From Neoceratodus forsteri (taxonomy: Eukaryota; Chordata; Ceratodontiformes; Ceratodontidae): a stretch of DNA of 64,000 nucleotides. The translations under genes were made by a program, and so were the position numbers. The notes below the pieces were generated by a model that did not search any database, was not told the DNA's origin, and saw only the letters and a program-made list of their open reading frames with translations. The stretch spans positions 485,721,501-485,785,500 of the forward strand of contig CM057459.1 of the NCBI GenBank assembly GCA_016271365.2, given 5' to 3'. Of the stretch, positions 1-12,325 are shown piece by piece (position 1 is the first letter of the stretch; each line of letters begins with the position of its first letter).

Positions 1-479
1 AACAGCATGAATGGCATACCTTATGGTGCCTCCTGCGTGACCCCAGGCAGCTGTACAGGTTTTCTTGAAGGTTCTCCCTTTACCACACTTCACTACTGTT
101 GCTCTTTTGCTGTTTGTTGAATTTTATCATGTGAAACATTTTGGCTATTTCTTGTTAGCACCAGGATTACCACTACCACCAACTACCTGCTCCAACACCA
201 GCACTAGATGCTTCATCTATGTTGGTGTCAGCTATAACAGACAGTAAGTACTAGTACTACTAGTATACTGGTGTGAATACACCCACACCCAAACAATTCC
301 TGTGTAACAAAGCAATGGATCTGTGATCGCTGGTTACAACTCCAAAATTTTATTTTGGTTGTGGACACTGTGATACCGTGGACTGAAAGTAATTGAAGAA
401 TATGACAGTTTACAACTCAAAGATCCCAGGTTCAAGGCTTACAGAATGATTGTGCTGCTAGGCATAGGTACACATGCAG

Positions 480-1010
480 GTCTCAAGGGGGTACAGTAGC
501 AGGGTGATGGGCTGACCACAGGAGACAGAGTCATACGCAACCCGGGAATGAGAATTATATTTCGTGTTTCTGTCATGTAAGGTTAATGCCACCACACAAC
601 TGGCCACTGGGCTTCTCTGTAACACACACTGTAGGGTACAGTCAGTCAAAGGCACACAGCAGCAGGGTGATGGGCTTGAACACAGGAGATGGAGTCACAT
701 ACATAACCAACAACTCAGGAACAGAATTATATTTCTAATGCTTTCTGTCATGTAAGGTTAATGCTACCTGTCAATAACCAGCCACTGGGCTTTCTCTGTA
801 ACACACACACTGTAGGGTGCAGTGCAGTCAAGGCACACACAGTAGCAGGGGCATGGACCACAGGAGACGGAGTCAATATGCAACCCAGGGAATGAGAATT
901 ATATTTCTGTTTTTTCTGTCATGTACGGCTACGCCACCACACAACTGGGTCACTGGACTTCTCTCTCTGTAACACACTGGTAGGGTACAGTGCAGTCAAG
1001 GGGCACACAC
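480..1010. repeat. Tandem repeat of about 175 bp, three copies
   Basis: A module containing cagggtgatgggctgaccac, then gagaattatatttct, then ccaccacacaactggccactgggcttctctgtaacacac, recurs near 498, 665 and 845. The period is 165-180 bp. Copies differ by substitutions and small indels. No protein is supported: the short frames here are not conserved between copies. Confidence 0.75.
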
Positions 1011-1174
1011 ACTGGGCTTCTCTCTGTGACACACATACTACACTGGGAAGGGTCTGATTTTATTTGCCTTTTTTGCCCCCTTGTATGCTTGTTGCTGGCA
1101 GCTGCTGAGTGCAGTGTGCACCACTGACTGAGCAGTGCTGCAGTTTTAAATAATCACATTTCACAAGGTTCTTC

Positions 1175-1735
1175 TACTTCTTCTTATTTTTTTTTATTCT
1201 CTCTCCGAGTCCTTCCTGAGTCCTCCTCCCAGTCCTGATATTGATTGGTCTCAGTCTCGATCCCTCCCTATTCCCGTAGTCCCTTCCCAATTCTTGATTA
1301 ATCTTCCACCTGTCCTGAACCTCCCCTAGTCCCACTCCCACCCGATTTTGAGCTTTTTCAGCCTTCTTGTTCTCGGGTCTCACAGGAACATGGATGATGA
1401 AGTGGCCACTGGACAAGAGAAGGTGACGCTAACCGCTAACGCCATAGTTTAGCTAGGTTGCTGCTGCTGCCTGCGCCCAATCCAGCAAATGGCGCCCTCG
1501 AGGCACATCTGCCTAATACCCCCCACAGATCTCAGTGCTCGCGCAGCTTACTCAACCCCACCTGACCTGCACGCAGGTATGCAAGTGCAACAGACAACGC
1601 CTCGCTGTTTTATGTGATTTCCTCCGAACCTTGGTAGTCAGTTTAGTGTTCGAGTTCTATGTTAGAACTCGAACACTGTGGGTTCGAGGAGGGTTAATCT
1701 TTCACGAATCCAGTTCCTGACACACCCCTAATCAC
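1175..1735 (-). other. Probable L1 3' UTR with polypurine tract (unit 1)
   Basis: On the minus strand, downstream of the end of ORF2, this stretch is G- and A-rich with runs like gggactgggagg, and it ends in an A-rich run (the plus-strand T run at about 1185-1200). A G-rich polypurine tract in the 3' UTR and an A-rich end are common in L1 elements. The same layout occurs at 4865-5388 in unit 2. Assignment as 3' UTR is inference. Confidence 0.5.
1645..1677. other. Perfect 14-bp inverted repeat (hairpin)
   Basis: The arms agtgttcgagttct (1645-1658) and agaactcgaacact (1664-1677) are exact reverse complements around the loop atgtt. It lies just downstream of the L1 ORF2 end on the minus strand. 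The equivalent site in unit 2 (about 5330-5370) has a damaged left arm. Confidence 0.85.
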
Positions 1736-3728
1736 GGCCCATATCTTTTTGTATCTGAGGGAGAATGGTCCTGGGAGGTTCTAAATTGTTCCACCCTTAC
1801 ATTAAATAAGTAGGTCTTGGAGCCATTCTATATAAGAAAGCTTTTGGTGTTGATCCAATGCCTCGGGATAAGTTTCAAGTGTTATGGAGATCATTGCTTT
1901 GTGAGTATCTATGTGCTCTGACCGCACCTCAGAGTAATTCCTAATAAGACAAACTTCTGGTGTAAACAATCCTTCTAGACATAAAGGGTCAGCTCTTCTT
2001 GAATTTCCAGCCAGAGGTCCTGAACATAGTGACAGTCCCAGAACAATGGCTGAGGGTTTCTCCATCTTGCACCTTGTACAGATTGAGTTGAGGATTTACC
2101 TATTCTAAAGTTTGAGGGGCGCCCAATATGTTATGTAAAATTGAAATTGTGTTAATCTCAACTTATCTTGGATAGGTAAATATATGTATTTTCCCAGATT
2201 TGGTTCAGTTAATACTAGGTCTGAAATTGCTTAGTTCAATATGTCGGCCTCCTTCCTGAAAAAATAGGTACTTGTCCTAAAAGGGAGTTGCTAATTTTTG
2301 CTATAGCAGGAGATGTACCACTTCCATGGTGGTGAAAAATTCATCAAATTTGTCCTCTGTCCTAAATGTCTACTGAGTTGAGTCAAGAGGTGAGATAATT
2401 GATGTTTGTGAACATTTGTCATTGTTCAGTGAAAATTTGTTAAGAATGTCTAGTACCGTAGACTTCTCCTCTGAATCTAAAAATCTTTTAACTTTGTGTG
2501 TTGAAGGACCCAGAGTTTAGAAATCATCTTATTACTTATTCTAACATTGATTCCTTACTAATGGTTGGTCTAATCCTGAAAGTGTTTATATTTTAAAAGT
2601 TATAGTTGAGAGTGGCTTTACATATCCTAATAGAGAGTGAGATGTTAGTCGGTGTTTTAGTTGTTCTATATAATAACATAGGTATTGAAATGTTTACTTC
2701 TCTATTTTTGTCATGTTAGCCATGGGGGGATATATGATAGATTACTAAAGTTACATCGTTAGTCATCTACTTATATTTGAGATCTGACAGCCCAGTAGTA
2801 ACTCCTCAGATGAGGTAGTCTCAACCCTCCAGACTTGATGCAGACAGCTTTGGTAGGCCCTTCTTGGGGTTTCATGCCTAAAGGAAGAAAATCATGTGAA
2901 CTTTCAATGATTTAATAGGCAGCCAGATCTACATGTAATGGTAGAATATCCTGGGTACATTCATCTTGCTATATAGACAAATAGAGATTGAGAGAGATGA
3001 TCATCTAGCAAAATCCTGTTGTATAACTGTTAGAGTGTCATCAGGTTTAGTTTCTAGTAAGGAGTCCGATCTGAGATAAATGCCTAAGTATTTTAAACGC
3101 CTGACCATTAAGGACCTAAGCCTGATTATCACTTTTAACAACTCTATAATTTAAAGGAAACCGTGCTTTTCTCCAGATTGATTTTATAATTAGAGGGGTA
3201 CTAAATCCTGAGATTATTTGGAGGAGGCCTAATGCCTGAATAGGATTAATGGAGAAGTAGAATATCGTCTGCATACACTGACACTTGAATACAGACCCTT
3301 GTGTATACTTGGATCAGAGGAGATTCCTGAGTTATCGGTAAAGGCTCCAACAGATATTGAATAGAAGTGGTGATATGGCATTCTTGGTGAGTACCTGAAT
3401 GAAGAGGAACTTCTCTGAGAAGCCCCATTGCACAAATGTGCTTGTGGATTTTTATAGAAGGAAGTAATTCAACCAATGAATTTTGGAATTAAATTTGTAC
3501 ATTGTGGCAAACAAGAAACTCCAACTACCTGTCAGTTTTCCATCCAGGGACAACAAGCCAGCTGGGACATCGAGTCCCTGAATGCGGAAAATGTGATAGC
3601 TTCTCAAATGATCTGAAGAGCTTCCCTTCATAAATCCCACTTGGTCTAGATGAATAATGGTGATATGATCTTATCAATCTATTTCCAATAATTTAGCTAT
3701 ATTTTCATGTCAATATTCAATAAAGAGA
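1736..3728 (-). pseudogene. L1 ORF2 3' fragment (unit 1 copy)
   Basis: This minus-strand sequence is homologous to ORF2 at 5389-7571. It covers the part from inside the reverse transcriptase domain to the C-terminal cysteine-histidine segment. Recognisable pieces include YADDILL (about 3246-3280) and the MGFMKGSSSDHLR-like stretch (about 3600-3640). Frameshifting indels every 50-150 bases leave no frame longer than about 90 codons, so it cannot encode a protein. The 5' end is cut at the duplication junction. Confidence 0.85.
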
Positions 3729-6700
3729 GCCTCTCCGTGTGACCCCAGCAGCTGTACAGGTTTTCTTAAAAGGTCCCCTTACCACACTTCACTGTTGCTC
3801 TTTTGCTGTTTGTTGAAATTTTATCACGGAAACATTTTGGTTATTTCTGTTAGCACCAGGACACTACCGCCACTCAACATTCACCCAACACCCAGCACTA
3901 GATGTTTATCTATGTTGAAAGCCAGCCATAACAGACAGTAAGCAATTAGTATTTACTAGTATACCAAGTGTACTCACACCCACACCCAAACAATTCCTGT
4001 GTAACAAAGCAATGTAGGATCTGTGATGCGCTGGCTACAACTCAAAATTTTTTATTTTGGTTGTGTGACACTGTGATACCGTGGACTGAAAGTAATTGAA
4101 GAGAATGAGCGAGTTACAACCAAAGGATCCCAGGTTCAAGGCTTATTGAGAATGATTGTGCTGCTGGGCATAGGCACACATAGCAATCAAGAGGGCACAG
4201 CAGCAGGGTGATGGGCTGACCACAGGAGACAGAGTCACATACGCAACCCGGGAATGAGGAATTATATTTCTATGTTTGCTCAAGGGAAGGTTACGCCACC
4301 ACACAACCGGCCACTGGGCTTCTCTCTGTAACACACACACTGTAGCAGTGCAGTCAGGCACACAGCAGGGTGATGGGCTGACCACAGAGATGGAGTCATA
4401 CATAACCAACAACTCAGGGAATGAGAATTATATTTCTACGATTCTGTCATGAAAGGTTAATGCCACCACACAACTAGCCAGTGGGCTTCTCTCTGTAACA
4501 CACACACTGGGTAGGGTACAAAGTGCAGTCAAAGGCACACAGTAGCAGGGTGATGGGCTGACCACAGAGACGGAGTCACATATGCAACCCAGAGAATGAG
4601 AATTATATTTCTACCTTTCTGTACGGCTAATGCTACCACACAACTGGCCACTGACTTCTCTGTAACACACACTGGGGTACAGTGCAGTCAAGGGCACACA
4701 CTGGGCTTCTCTGTGACACACACACTCACACTGGGAAGGGTTCAGATTTATTTGCCTTTTTTGCCCCCCTTGTATGCTTGTTGCTGGCAGCTGCTGGTAG
4801 TGCAGTGTGCACCACTGACTGAGCAGTGCTGCAGTTTTAAATAATCACATTTCACAAAGGTTCTTCACTTTTCTTATTTTTTTTATTCTCTCTCCGAGTC
4901 CTCTGGAGTCCTCCTCCAGTCCTGATATTGATTGATCTCGAGTCTCGATCCTCCCTATTCCCACAGTCCTTCCCAATTCTGGATTAATCCTCCACCTGTC
5001 CTGAACCTCCCCCAGTCCCACTCCCACCCGATTTTGAGCTTTTCAGCCCTTCTCTTGTTCTCGTCTCACAGGAACATGGATGATGGAAGTGGCCACTGGA
5101 CAAGAGAAGGATCAGCTAACCGCTAACGCTACAGCTTAGCTAGGCTGCTGCTGCCTGCGCCCAATCTCAGCAAATAGCGCCTCCCGAGGTGCAGGCACAT
5201 CTGCCTAATACCCCACAGATCCACAAGCCTCAGCGAAGCTTTGCATGCTCAACCCTGACCGGTACAGGTATACGAAGTGCAAACAGACAGCGTCTTCGCG
5301 TCTTATGTGATTCGAACCCTTGCTGGTCCGCTTAGTTCTAGTTCTATGTTAGAACTCAACACCAGGGTTCGAGGAGGGTTCGAATCTTTCACGAACTAGT
5401 TCTGACAACCCTAATCACGGCCCATATCTTTTTGTATCTGGAGGGAGAATGGTCCTGGGAGGTTCTAAATTGTTCCACCCTTACATTAAACAAGAGGTCT
5501 TGGAGCCATTCTATATAAGAAAGCTTTTGGGTGTTGATCCAATGCCTTAGGATAAGTTTCTTAAGTGTTATGGAGATCATTGCTTTGTGGTATCTATGTG
5601 CTCTGACCGGCACCTCAGAGTAATTCCCAATAAGACAAACTTCTGGTGTAAACAATCCTTCTAGACATAGCAAAGGGTCAGCTCTTCTTTGAATTTCCAG
5701 CCAGAGGTCCTGAACATAGTGACAGTCCCAGAACAAATGGCGGAGGGAGCCTTCTTCCATCTTGCACCTAGTACACATTGGAGTTGAGGATTTACCTATT
5801 CTAAAAAGTTTGAGGGCCCAATATAAGTTATGTAAAAATTGAAATCAGATTGAATCAACTTATCTTGGGATAGGCAAATATATGTATCTTCCCAGATTTG
5901 ATTCCAGTTAATACTAGGGTCTGGACAAGTACCCTAGTCCAATATGTCGGGCCTCCTTCCTGAAAAATAGGCACTTGTCCCAAAAGGGAGCTGTACACCT
6001 TTGCTATAGCATGCAGGAGATGTACCACTTCTGCTAAGGTGGTGAAAAATTCACTAAATTTGTCCTCTGTCCCCAAATGTCTACTGAGTTGAGTCAAGAG
6101 GTGAGATAACTGATATTTGCTAAACATTTGTCATTTGTTCAGTGAAAATTTGTTAAGAATGTCCAGTACCGGTAGACTTTCTCCCTTCTGAATCCAAAAA
6201 TCTTTTAACTTTGTGTGTTGAGAAGGAGGGACCCAGAGTTTAGAAATCATCTTATTACCTATTCTAACATTTGATTCCTTACTAATGGCTGGTTCCAATC
6301 CTGAAAGTGTTTATATTTTAAAAAGTTACATAGTTGAGAGTGGGCTTTTATCGATATCCCAATAGGAGAGTGGGAGATGTTAGCCGGTAAGCCTTTAGTT
6401 GTTCTATATAACAACATAGGTATTGAAAGGTTTACCTCCTCTAATATTGCTTTCTCAAGTGTTAGCCATGGTGGGACATATGATAGATTAGCCAAAGTTA
6501 CATCGTTAGTCATCTACTTCATATATTTGGAGATCTGACTAGCCCAGTAGTAACCCCCTACATGAGGTAGTCTCAACCCCCCTCCAGACTTGGATGCAGA
6601 CAGCTTTTGGTAGGCCCTTCTTGGGGGTTTGGCTGCCCATATAAAGGAAGATATAATCATGTGAACTTTTCTGAATGATTTAATAGGCAGCCAGACGTTA

Positions 6701-7571
6701 AGCATGTGTAACGGGTAGAATATCCTAGGTAGTACATTCATCTTGGCTATATAGACAAATAGAGACGGAGAGAGATGACCATCTAGCAAAATCCTGTTGT
6801 ATAACTGCTAGAGTGTCATCGAGGTTTAGTTTCTTAGTAAGGGAGTCCGATCTGGTGAGATAAATGCCCAAGTATTTTAAACGCTTCGGGACCATTGAAG
6901 ACCTAAGCCTGGATTATCACTTTTTAACAACCTATAATTTAAAGGGAAAACCGTGCTTTTCTCCAGATTGATTTTATAATTAGAGTAAGTACCAAATCCT
7001 GAGATTATTTGCAGGGAGGCCTCGAATGCCTGAACAGGATTAATGGAGTGAAGCAGAATATCGTCTGCATACACTGACAATTTGAACACAGACCCATGCA
7101 GGGGTATACCTGGGATCAGAGGAGATTCCCTGAGTTTAACAAGTAAAGGCTCCAAATAGATATTGAATAGAAGTGGCGATAATGGGCACCCTTGGTGAGT
7201 ACCTAAATGAAGGAGGAACCTCTCCGAGAAAACCCCATTGCAATAAATGCATGCTTGTGGATTTTTATAGAAGGAAGTAATCCAACCAATGAATTCCTTT
7301 GGGAATCCAAATTTGCACATTGTGGCAAACAAGAAACTCCAATCCACCCTGTCAAAAGCTTTTTCCACATCCAGGGACAACAAGCCAGCTGGCACATCGG
7401 AGTCCCTGAATGCGGAAAAAATGTGGGATAGCTTCCTCAAATGATCTGAAGAGCTTCTCCCCTTCATAAATCCCACTTGGTCTAGATGAATAATGGTGGA
7501 TATGACTCCCATCAATCTATTTGCTAACAATTTAGCTATAATTTTCATGTCAATATTCAATAAAGAGATAG
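3729..7571. repeat. Tandem duplication, unit 2
   Basis: This is the second unit of the tandem duplication. It runs without a break into the rest of the L1 (to 11740), so it looks like the parental copy. Its L1 part keeps longer reading frames than unit 1. The junction with unit 1 near 3728 has only a few shared bases (aaagaga/gcctc), which fits a microhomology-type or unequal-exchange event. Confidence 0.8.
4180..4740. repeat. Tandem repeat of about 175 bp, second block
   Basis: This is the counterpart in duplication unit 2 of the block at 480-1010, with modules near 4198, 4362 and 4545. The order of modules matches unit 1, so the repeat existed before the larger duplication. Confidence 0.75.
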
Positions 7572-9166
7572 GCCTATAGTTAGTCACCAATTCTGGGTCC
7601 CTCTCTGGCTTATGCAATACAATAAATAGGGCCTCCAATAAGCTGTCATCCATTGCATCTCCTTCCAGAAACTTTTTATACAACCGGCTTAGCCAGGGAA
7701 TCAGTTGTTTACTAAAAGATTTGTAGAAATTGGATGAAAACCCATCAGGGCCGGGGGTCTTATCCAAGGGGAGGGAGTCAATTACTTTCTTTATTTCTGT
7801 ACCAGTTATGGGTGCCAGAAGTGTCCCCTTCTGTGCTGCTGTTATCTGTGGAAGCAAAAGTGACTCTAAACATTTATCTAATTCTTGCTTTCCAGGGGGG
7901 TTATGCCTGGGTCAGTATAAATCTCTATAATAAATTACGAATTCCTGTACTATTCTTTTAGGATCCACTTGTGTAGTGTTGTCCGAGCTAGCCCCAACAC
8001 CTCAATTACTCTGGCAGCTTCTTGAGTTTTTAATCGAAGGGCCAATAGTTTCCCTGCTTTTTCGCCATGATGCACATAGTTAATCCTGGTGCGCATTATC
8101 GCATACTCTGCTTTGCTTAGCAACAGGGAGCTATACTGGTCTCTCAGACCCATTAGTTTAAGTCTGTCTTCTTTCGGGGTGGAAGGAGACAGTGTTTTCT
8201 CCAAGTCACGAATTTTATTGATTAATGACAGGGCTTCTTGTTGCTTCCTTTTTTTGTACGAGACTATTCTAATAATTTCTCCCCTGATTATACACTTCAG
8301 GGCACACCATTCTGCCCCTATTCTCCCTGTCGAGCTGAGGTTAACCTCTGTGTACTGATCTATTGCTTTCAAAATATCCTTAATAACTCCCTCATCTCTT
8401 AGTAACTGGTTATTAACCCTTCCATATGGTTTCTTTTGGAACATTAGGTATCATGTTTAGTGAACACCCAACCACCGCGTGGTCTAATATCACACTGGGT
8501 TCAATAGCACTCTCTATTATTCCTGGTAAAAAGGTGTGACTAATTAAAAAATAGTCTATTCTGGTGGACGTGCCATGAACAGCAGACTTAAATGTGTACT
8601 CCCTCGAGGAAGGGTGCAGGACCCTCCATGGGTCCAACAGGCCTAATTGGTCCGTTAAATCACAGAGGCCCTCTGACCTGGTGAGAGTTCAGATTTCCTA
8701 GCCCCTGATCTATCCAAGTTAGGGGTAAATGGGAGATTCCAATCTCCTCCCAATATTAGTGAAAGTGAAACATTGGGAAATAAATCCCTAAGTAATTTAT
8801 GAAAAAAGGCTGGGGAGTCAAAATTGGGTCCATAAACACAACAGAGCACCACTTCCATATGATCCAGTAAACCTTTCAAAATTAAATATCTACCCCCAGG
8901 ATCCTGGAAACAGAACTCACAATTAAAGAGAGTAGCCCTGGAAAACAATATAGCTACCCCTCTGCTTTGGGTGCTGTCTCCGGAGTAAATACCTGACCTA
9001 CCAGCTGCCTCCTCAAGGGCAAGCCCTCTGAGATCAGTAGATGGGTTTCTTGTAAGAATGTGACTGCTCCTTTTAAGCTTTCAATATGTTTTAAAACCCT
9101 ATTATCGTTTCACTTTCTTTCTTGCCCCTCTAATGTTCCATGTAAGAAACCTTAAACCTCCTGCCA
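5389..9166 (-). pseudogene. L1 ORF2 (endonuclease - reverse transcriptase), frameshifted
   Basis: Reading 5'-3' on the minus strand. The endonuclease starts near 9166 with TWNIRG and LQETH, then GGDWN at about 8740, and ends with RIDYFLIS and DHAVVG at about 8500-8580. The linker is open at 8444-7950. The reverse transcriptase is one open block at 7857-6877, with KTPGPDGF, PISLLN, DQVGFMKGR, DVEKAFDRVDW, GTHQGCPLSPLLFNIYLEP and YADDILL. The C-terminal part is split into frames at 6789-6514, 6513-6259, 6127-5855 and 5778-5389, the last with CTRCKMEEGSLRHLFWDC, a zinc-knuckle-like motif typical of L1. Total length of about 1,250 codons matches a normal L1 ORF2. At least five frameshifts or stops break it, including two adjacent stops shortly after TWNIRG. 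Confidence 0.92.
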
Positions 9167-10756
9167 TTTCTTGTTTCCCAAACTCAAATTACCGTAACAT
9201 ATTTCTAATCTTCCCAATATCCAGCTGAGTTGCCCCCTCCCCCTCCCTCCCCTAAATCCTGAAACCCTGTACACTTAACCCCCCTTACCCTTACAGATAC
9301 ATATGCAAACCCACAAATTCTTAACCATAACATAATCCTACTGGCCAAAAGGGCCAAAAACACCCCCCACCCTCTCAACTTAATAACATCCAGGTACGTG
9401 ATCTACAGAAACCATGAATATCCTCTCCCCTCTCCAGCCTACTCTTAACCCCACATATTACTTCTTGCTTTAAATCCTAAATCCCTGACTTAGCATTAGT
9501 TAAACCCTCTTATGTATAAAAGAAAAAACAGAAAAAAAGTATACACTTGTTGGAGACTTGCATTCTTGTTAGACACAACCTTTTAACCTTGTCTAATAAA
9601 AACTAAAAATGAAGCTTATGAAATGAAACTATCATATACATACAATCCTTTTTTCACTAGGAAACCAAACCCATAGTTTATCTCAGGGCAACACCTTGTG
9701 GCCACTACCTCGTATTACATTTGAACAAACAGAATCTCTGTTGGACTTTGTGGCCATCTTGCTAAACGATTTACTTCTTCATTTGGACGCCTCTACCCAG
9801 TACAATAAAAAGAGAAAAAGAAAAAGAGAAAAAAAGAAAAGAAAATGCTACTTGCCATATGGCAGTGACTGCAGTTGTAGGAACCATACTGCGGGTGAAA
9901 TGAAGCTTGCTGGCACCGTAATTACTTGCACTGGCTCCTCCACTCACTTTACATCCAGAGCTCCTTCAAGAGATGAGCGTGACTAATAAGAAGGGAAAAA
10001 ATAAAGGAGGGGGGAGCCAGAAGACAAGTAAAATCCAAAAAGGAGGGAAGATCTCCCACCCTCTAACAAAATTGCCTCTGGTAAGGTTGGGTCCACCAGT
10101 CGGGATTCAGCTACCCGAACAGACCCTGTCAATATAGAGTGCTAATTCCTCAAAGAGCTGGCCAGTCTTCATCAACTGCGGCAAAGGGCTGAACCAGCGC
10201 AAAAGAGACAGGGTCCTTGGGTTCCCTTCTCGGTCTGATTCACAGCTATTTTAGCACATCTATTTAGTTACAGCCAGGGAGCCCTATCCTTGTGCCCCTT
10301 TTACCAGCAAAAATTAAGAACATTATACTAGCGAACACAACCCTGTTCTCCTTACTAAAATTCCCCCCTTCAACCTTACAAAACAGCCTATATTTCATAA
10401 TGATAATATTTATATAGGGGGACCATTAACTAATCTAACTTAACCAGCATGGCCACATATTATGAATCCACTCCAATTTGTAAATCAACAAGTGTCCTCA
10501 AGGAGCAAAACATGGCAGTTCTTACACACAACTCATTACTGCTCTCATTACATCTGGCACAGTCTATCAGTAGTAGGTCAAGCTCTCTCTTTGGGGTAAC
10601 TCTCCATGACTCTGTCCTTGAATTACAGGTCCAGGAGAAACAGCGCTACTTGCAGGACAGATAAGCCTCTTTATCAAGTTCCCCACGATGCAGCTACCTC
10701 AGCCCTGCAGTCCCATATACTTTGCAGCAAAATGAATATCACAACACAAGTAGGCT
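9167..10756 (-). other. Spacer between L1 ORF1 and ORF2
   Basis: This is about 1.6 kb with no supported coding sequence on either strand. It contains C-rich runs (9230-9290), short A-rich stretches on the plus strand (9525-9540 and 9800-9845) and no recognisable second element. L1 ORFs are usually separated by far less, so the stretch is either an unusually long inter-ORF region or holds an unrecognised insertion. I could not find a target duplication that would mark an insertion. Confidence 0.5.
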
Positions 10757-11740
10757 TACAGCAGCCATATATAAACCAGTTCAATGATCACTGAATAGAC
10801 TGGGAATGCTCCCTTCAGAGCTGTATCTGCAGCCTTCACATCTTCAAAAGTAGACCAGTTGCCATCCATCAGAACCTGGAATTTTGCAGGATAAAGCATT
10901 CTAAACTTGAACCCCACTGGTATCAGTTTGTTAACTAAAGGGTGAAAAAGAGCTCTGCACTGTAGGACGGACACCGAGAGATCTTGTGTGATCCTTAGCT
11001 GGACTTCACCCCATTTTATTTGCTCCAAACTTTGGGTTTTCATCAGAAAATGCTGCCACTCCAGGTAGTTTAAAAAATAAACTATTAAAGGTCGAGGGGG
11101 GAGCACCTGCAGCGGGCATCGGGCGCAGAGATCGATGGGCTCGCTCTATACAGTAGGAAACACCAAACAGGGAGGGACCAACCAGCTTCTCTACCAGCTT
11201 CTGAGCAAAAAGATTTGTGTTAGCCCCCTCTTCTTTTTCCGGTAGTCCTATAAGCACCACATTGTTGTGCCTACTGCGCCCCTCCAGATCCTCGACCTTT
11301 GATTCCAGGCAAGCCATCTTCTGCTTCCTAGACACTAGCTCTGGTTCTATTCTTCCCAAGTGCTTTTCTACTGACACTATCCTTGCCTCATTGTCTCCGA
11401 CCCTTTGTGAAATGCTCTCCAGAGCTATGGCCATTGATTTAAATTCGGCCGTTAACGATCGTAGTTCCTCTTGGAACGGCTTGAACTCCTGTAGAAACCT
11501 GTCCACTGTTAAGACACTGGGATCCTGGCTTGACGAGGAATGTTCTGCCGAGGCAGCTTGTGGCCTTGTTTTTTTGCTGGCCTTTTCTGGCGTGGAGGGA
11601 GGAGTGTGTTTTGGCAGAACTTGCCTCATCTCTGCTTCCATGCTGGGTAACGAAATTGTGACCAGGTAATGCTGCACACTGCTAGAATCCTTAGGTATGC
11701 TTTTCTTTGCGGGTTTCACAGTTGTAACACGTTTAAACAT
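10757..11740 (-). pseudogene. L1 ORF1 RNA-binding protein, one frameshift
   Basis: The first block (11740-11006, about 244 codons) opens with a basic, Ser/Pro-rich N-terminus. It continues with a heptad-like coiled coil (FLQEFKPFQEELRSL through IEPELVSRKQKMACLESKV) and then SRHNNVVLIGLPEKEEG, which is the start of the L1 ORF1 RRM. After a frameshift near 11100 a second frame (11106-10756) carries PRPLIVYFLNY and LRITQDLSVSVLQCRALF, the C-terminal domain. Combined length of about 325 codons is normal for an L1 ORF1. It would act as a trimeric nucleic-acid chaperone binding L1 RNA. The frameshift prevents that here. Confidence 0.9.
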
Positions 11741-12311
11741 TAATTACAGTCTCGAGTGAGTGGGAGACATGGACAGTGCTACTACCCGTGAGTCTGCATC
11801 ACGTGATCTCCCCGGGCAGGGGGTGTCTGCTTGTGTTGGGGGTGGGATGGCCATTGGACAAGCAGGGCTAATGGATGGGGGACACATTACCATCAGTCTG
11901 ACCGGGGATGGGGGGTCATTATACTGAGTGGGATCCTGCTTGCCATCTGTTCAGGGCTGCTGTGCCAGGGGGTTGGGGGTCCACTATGCCACCAGGGCAC
12001 AGTGCTGTATGGTACCTGGAGGTGTGCTGTCCCATGCTGGGAGGGGGGGTTCCACTATACCAGCTGGGACTTTACCGGGCGACAGGTGGTATAGTGCTAT
12101 AGGCAAGTTGGCAGAGGGGCTGACTAACAGGGTGTGCAGGCTGCCATGCTGCTGTCTGCATCTTGGATGCACTTGGCAGTGGTGCATCCATTTTGTGAAT
12201 CCTGTTGTCTGCCTTTTTAGTTCATAATCTATATATGATGTATGGGGAGGCAGAGCCCTTATTATTAACTGAAACCTAGCAGAGTACAACCTTGTTATGA
12301 CATCACTCTGT
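11741..12311 (-). other. Probable L1 5' UTR / upstream flank
   Basis: This GC-richer stretch lies upstream of L1 ORF1. It holds the 10-bp palindrome atcacgtgat (11798-11807), which includes an E-box CACGTG, and several gggg-rich repeats between 11820 and 12060. L1 5' UTRs carry internal promoters, so regulatory content here is plausible but unproven. No gene is seen. Confidence 0.35.
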
Positions 12312-12325
12312 TAATAACCCTTCTT

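Larger units (their letters stand above)
27..3728. repeat. Tandem duplication, unit 1 (L1 3' half plus flank)
   Basis: Positions 27-3728 align along their whole length with 3729-7571. Both begin with a stretch like gcgtgaccccaggcagctg, pass through the same short tandem repeats and pyrimidine-rich tract, and then run into the minus-strand L1 ORF2. Unit 1 is about 140 bases shorter because of many scattered one- to five-base deletions, often in homopolymers. At about 3728 the L1 sequence that continues in unit 2 stops and the start of the unit begins again. The layout is seen directly. Whether it is a real duplication or a mis-assembly of noisy reads is open. Confidence 0.85.
5389..11740 (-). 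mobile_element. L1-clade LINE, nearly complete, two ORFs
   Basis: A minus-strand non-LTR retrotransposon with ORF1 (10757-11740), a spacer of about 1.6 kb and ORF2 (5389-9166). ORF1 has a coiled coil and a Transposase_22-type RNA-binding core. ORF2 has an apurinic endonuclease, a reverse transcriptase and a C-terminal CCHC-like segment. This content and order define the L1 clade. Frameshifts in both ORFs make this copy inactive. The 3' UTR probably continues to about 4865. No target duplication could be placed, because the 3' side lies in the tandem duplication. Confidence 0.9.
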
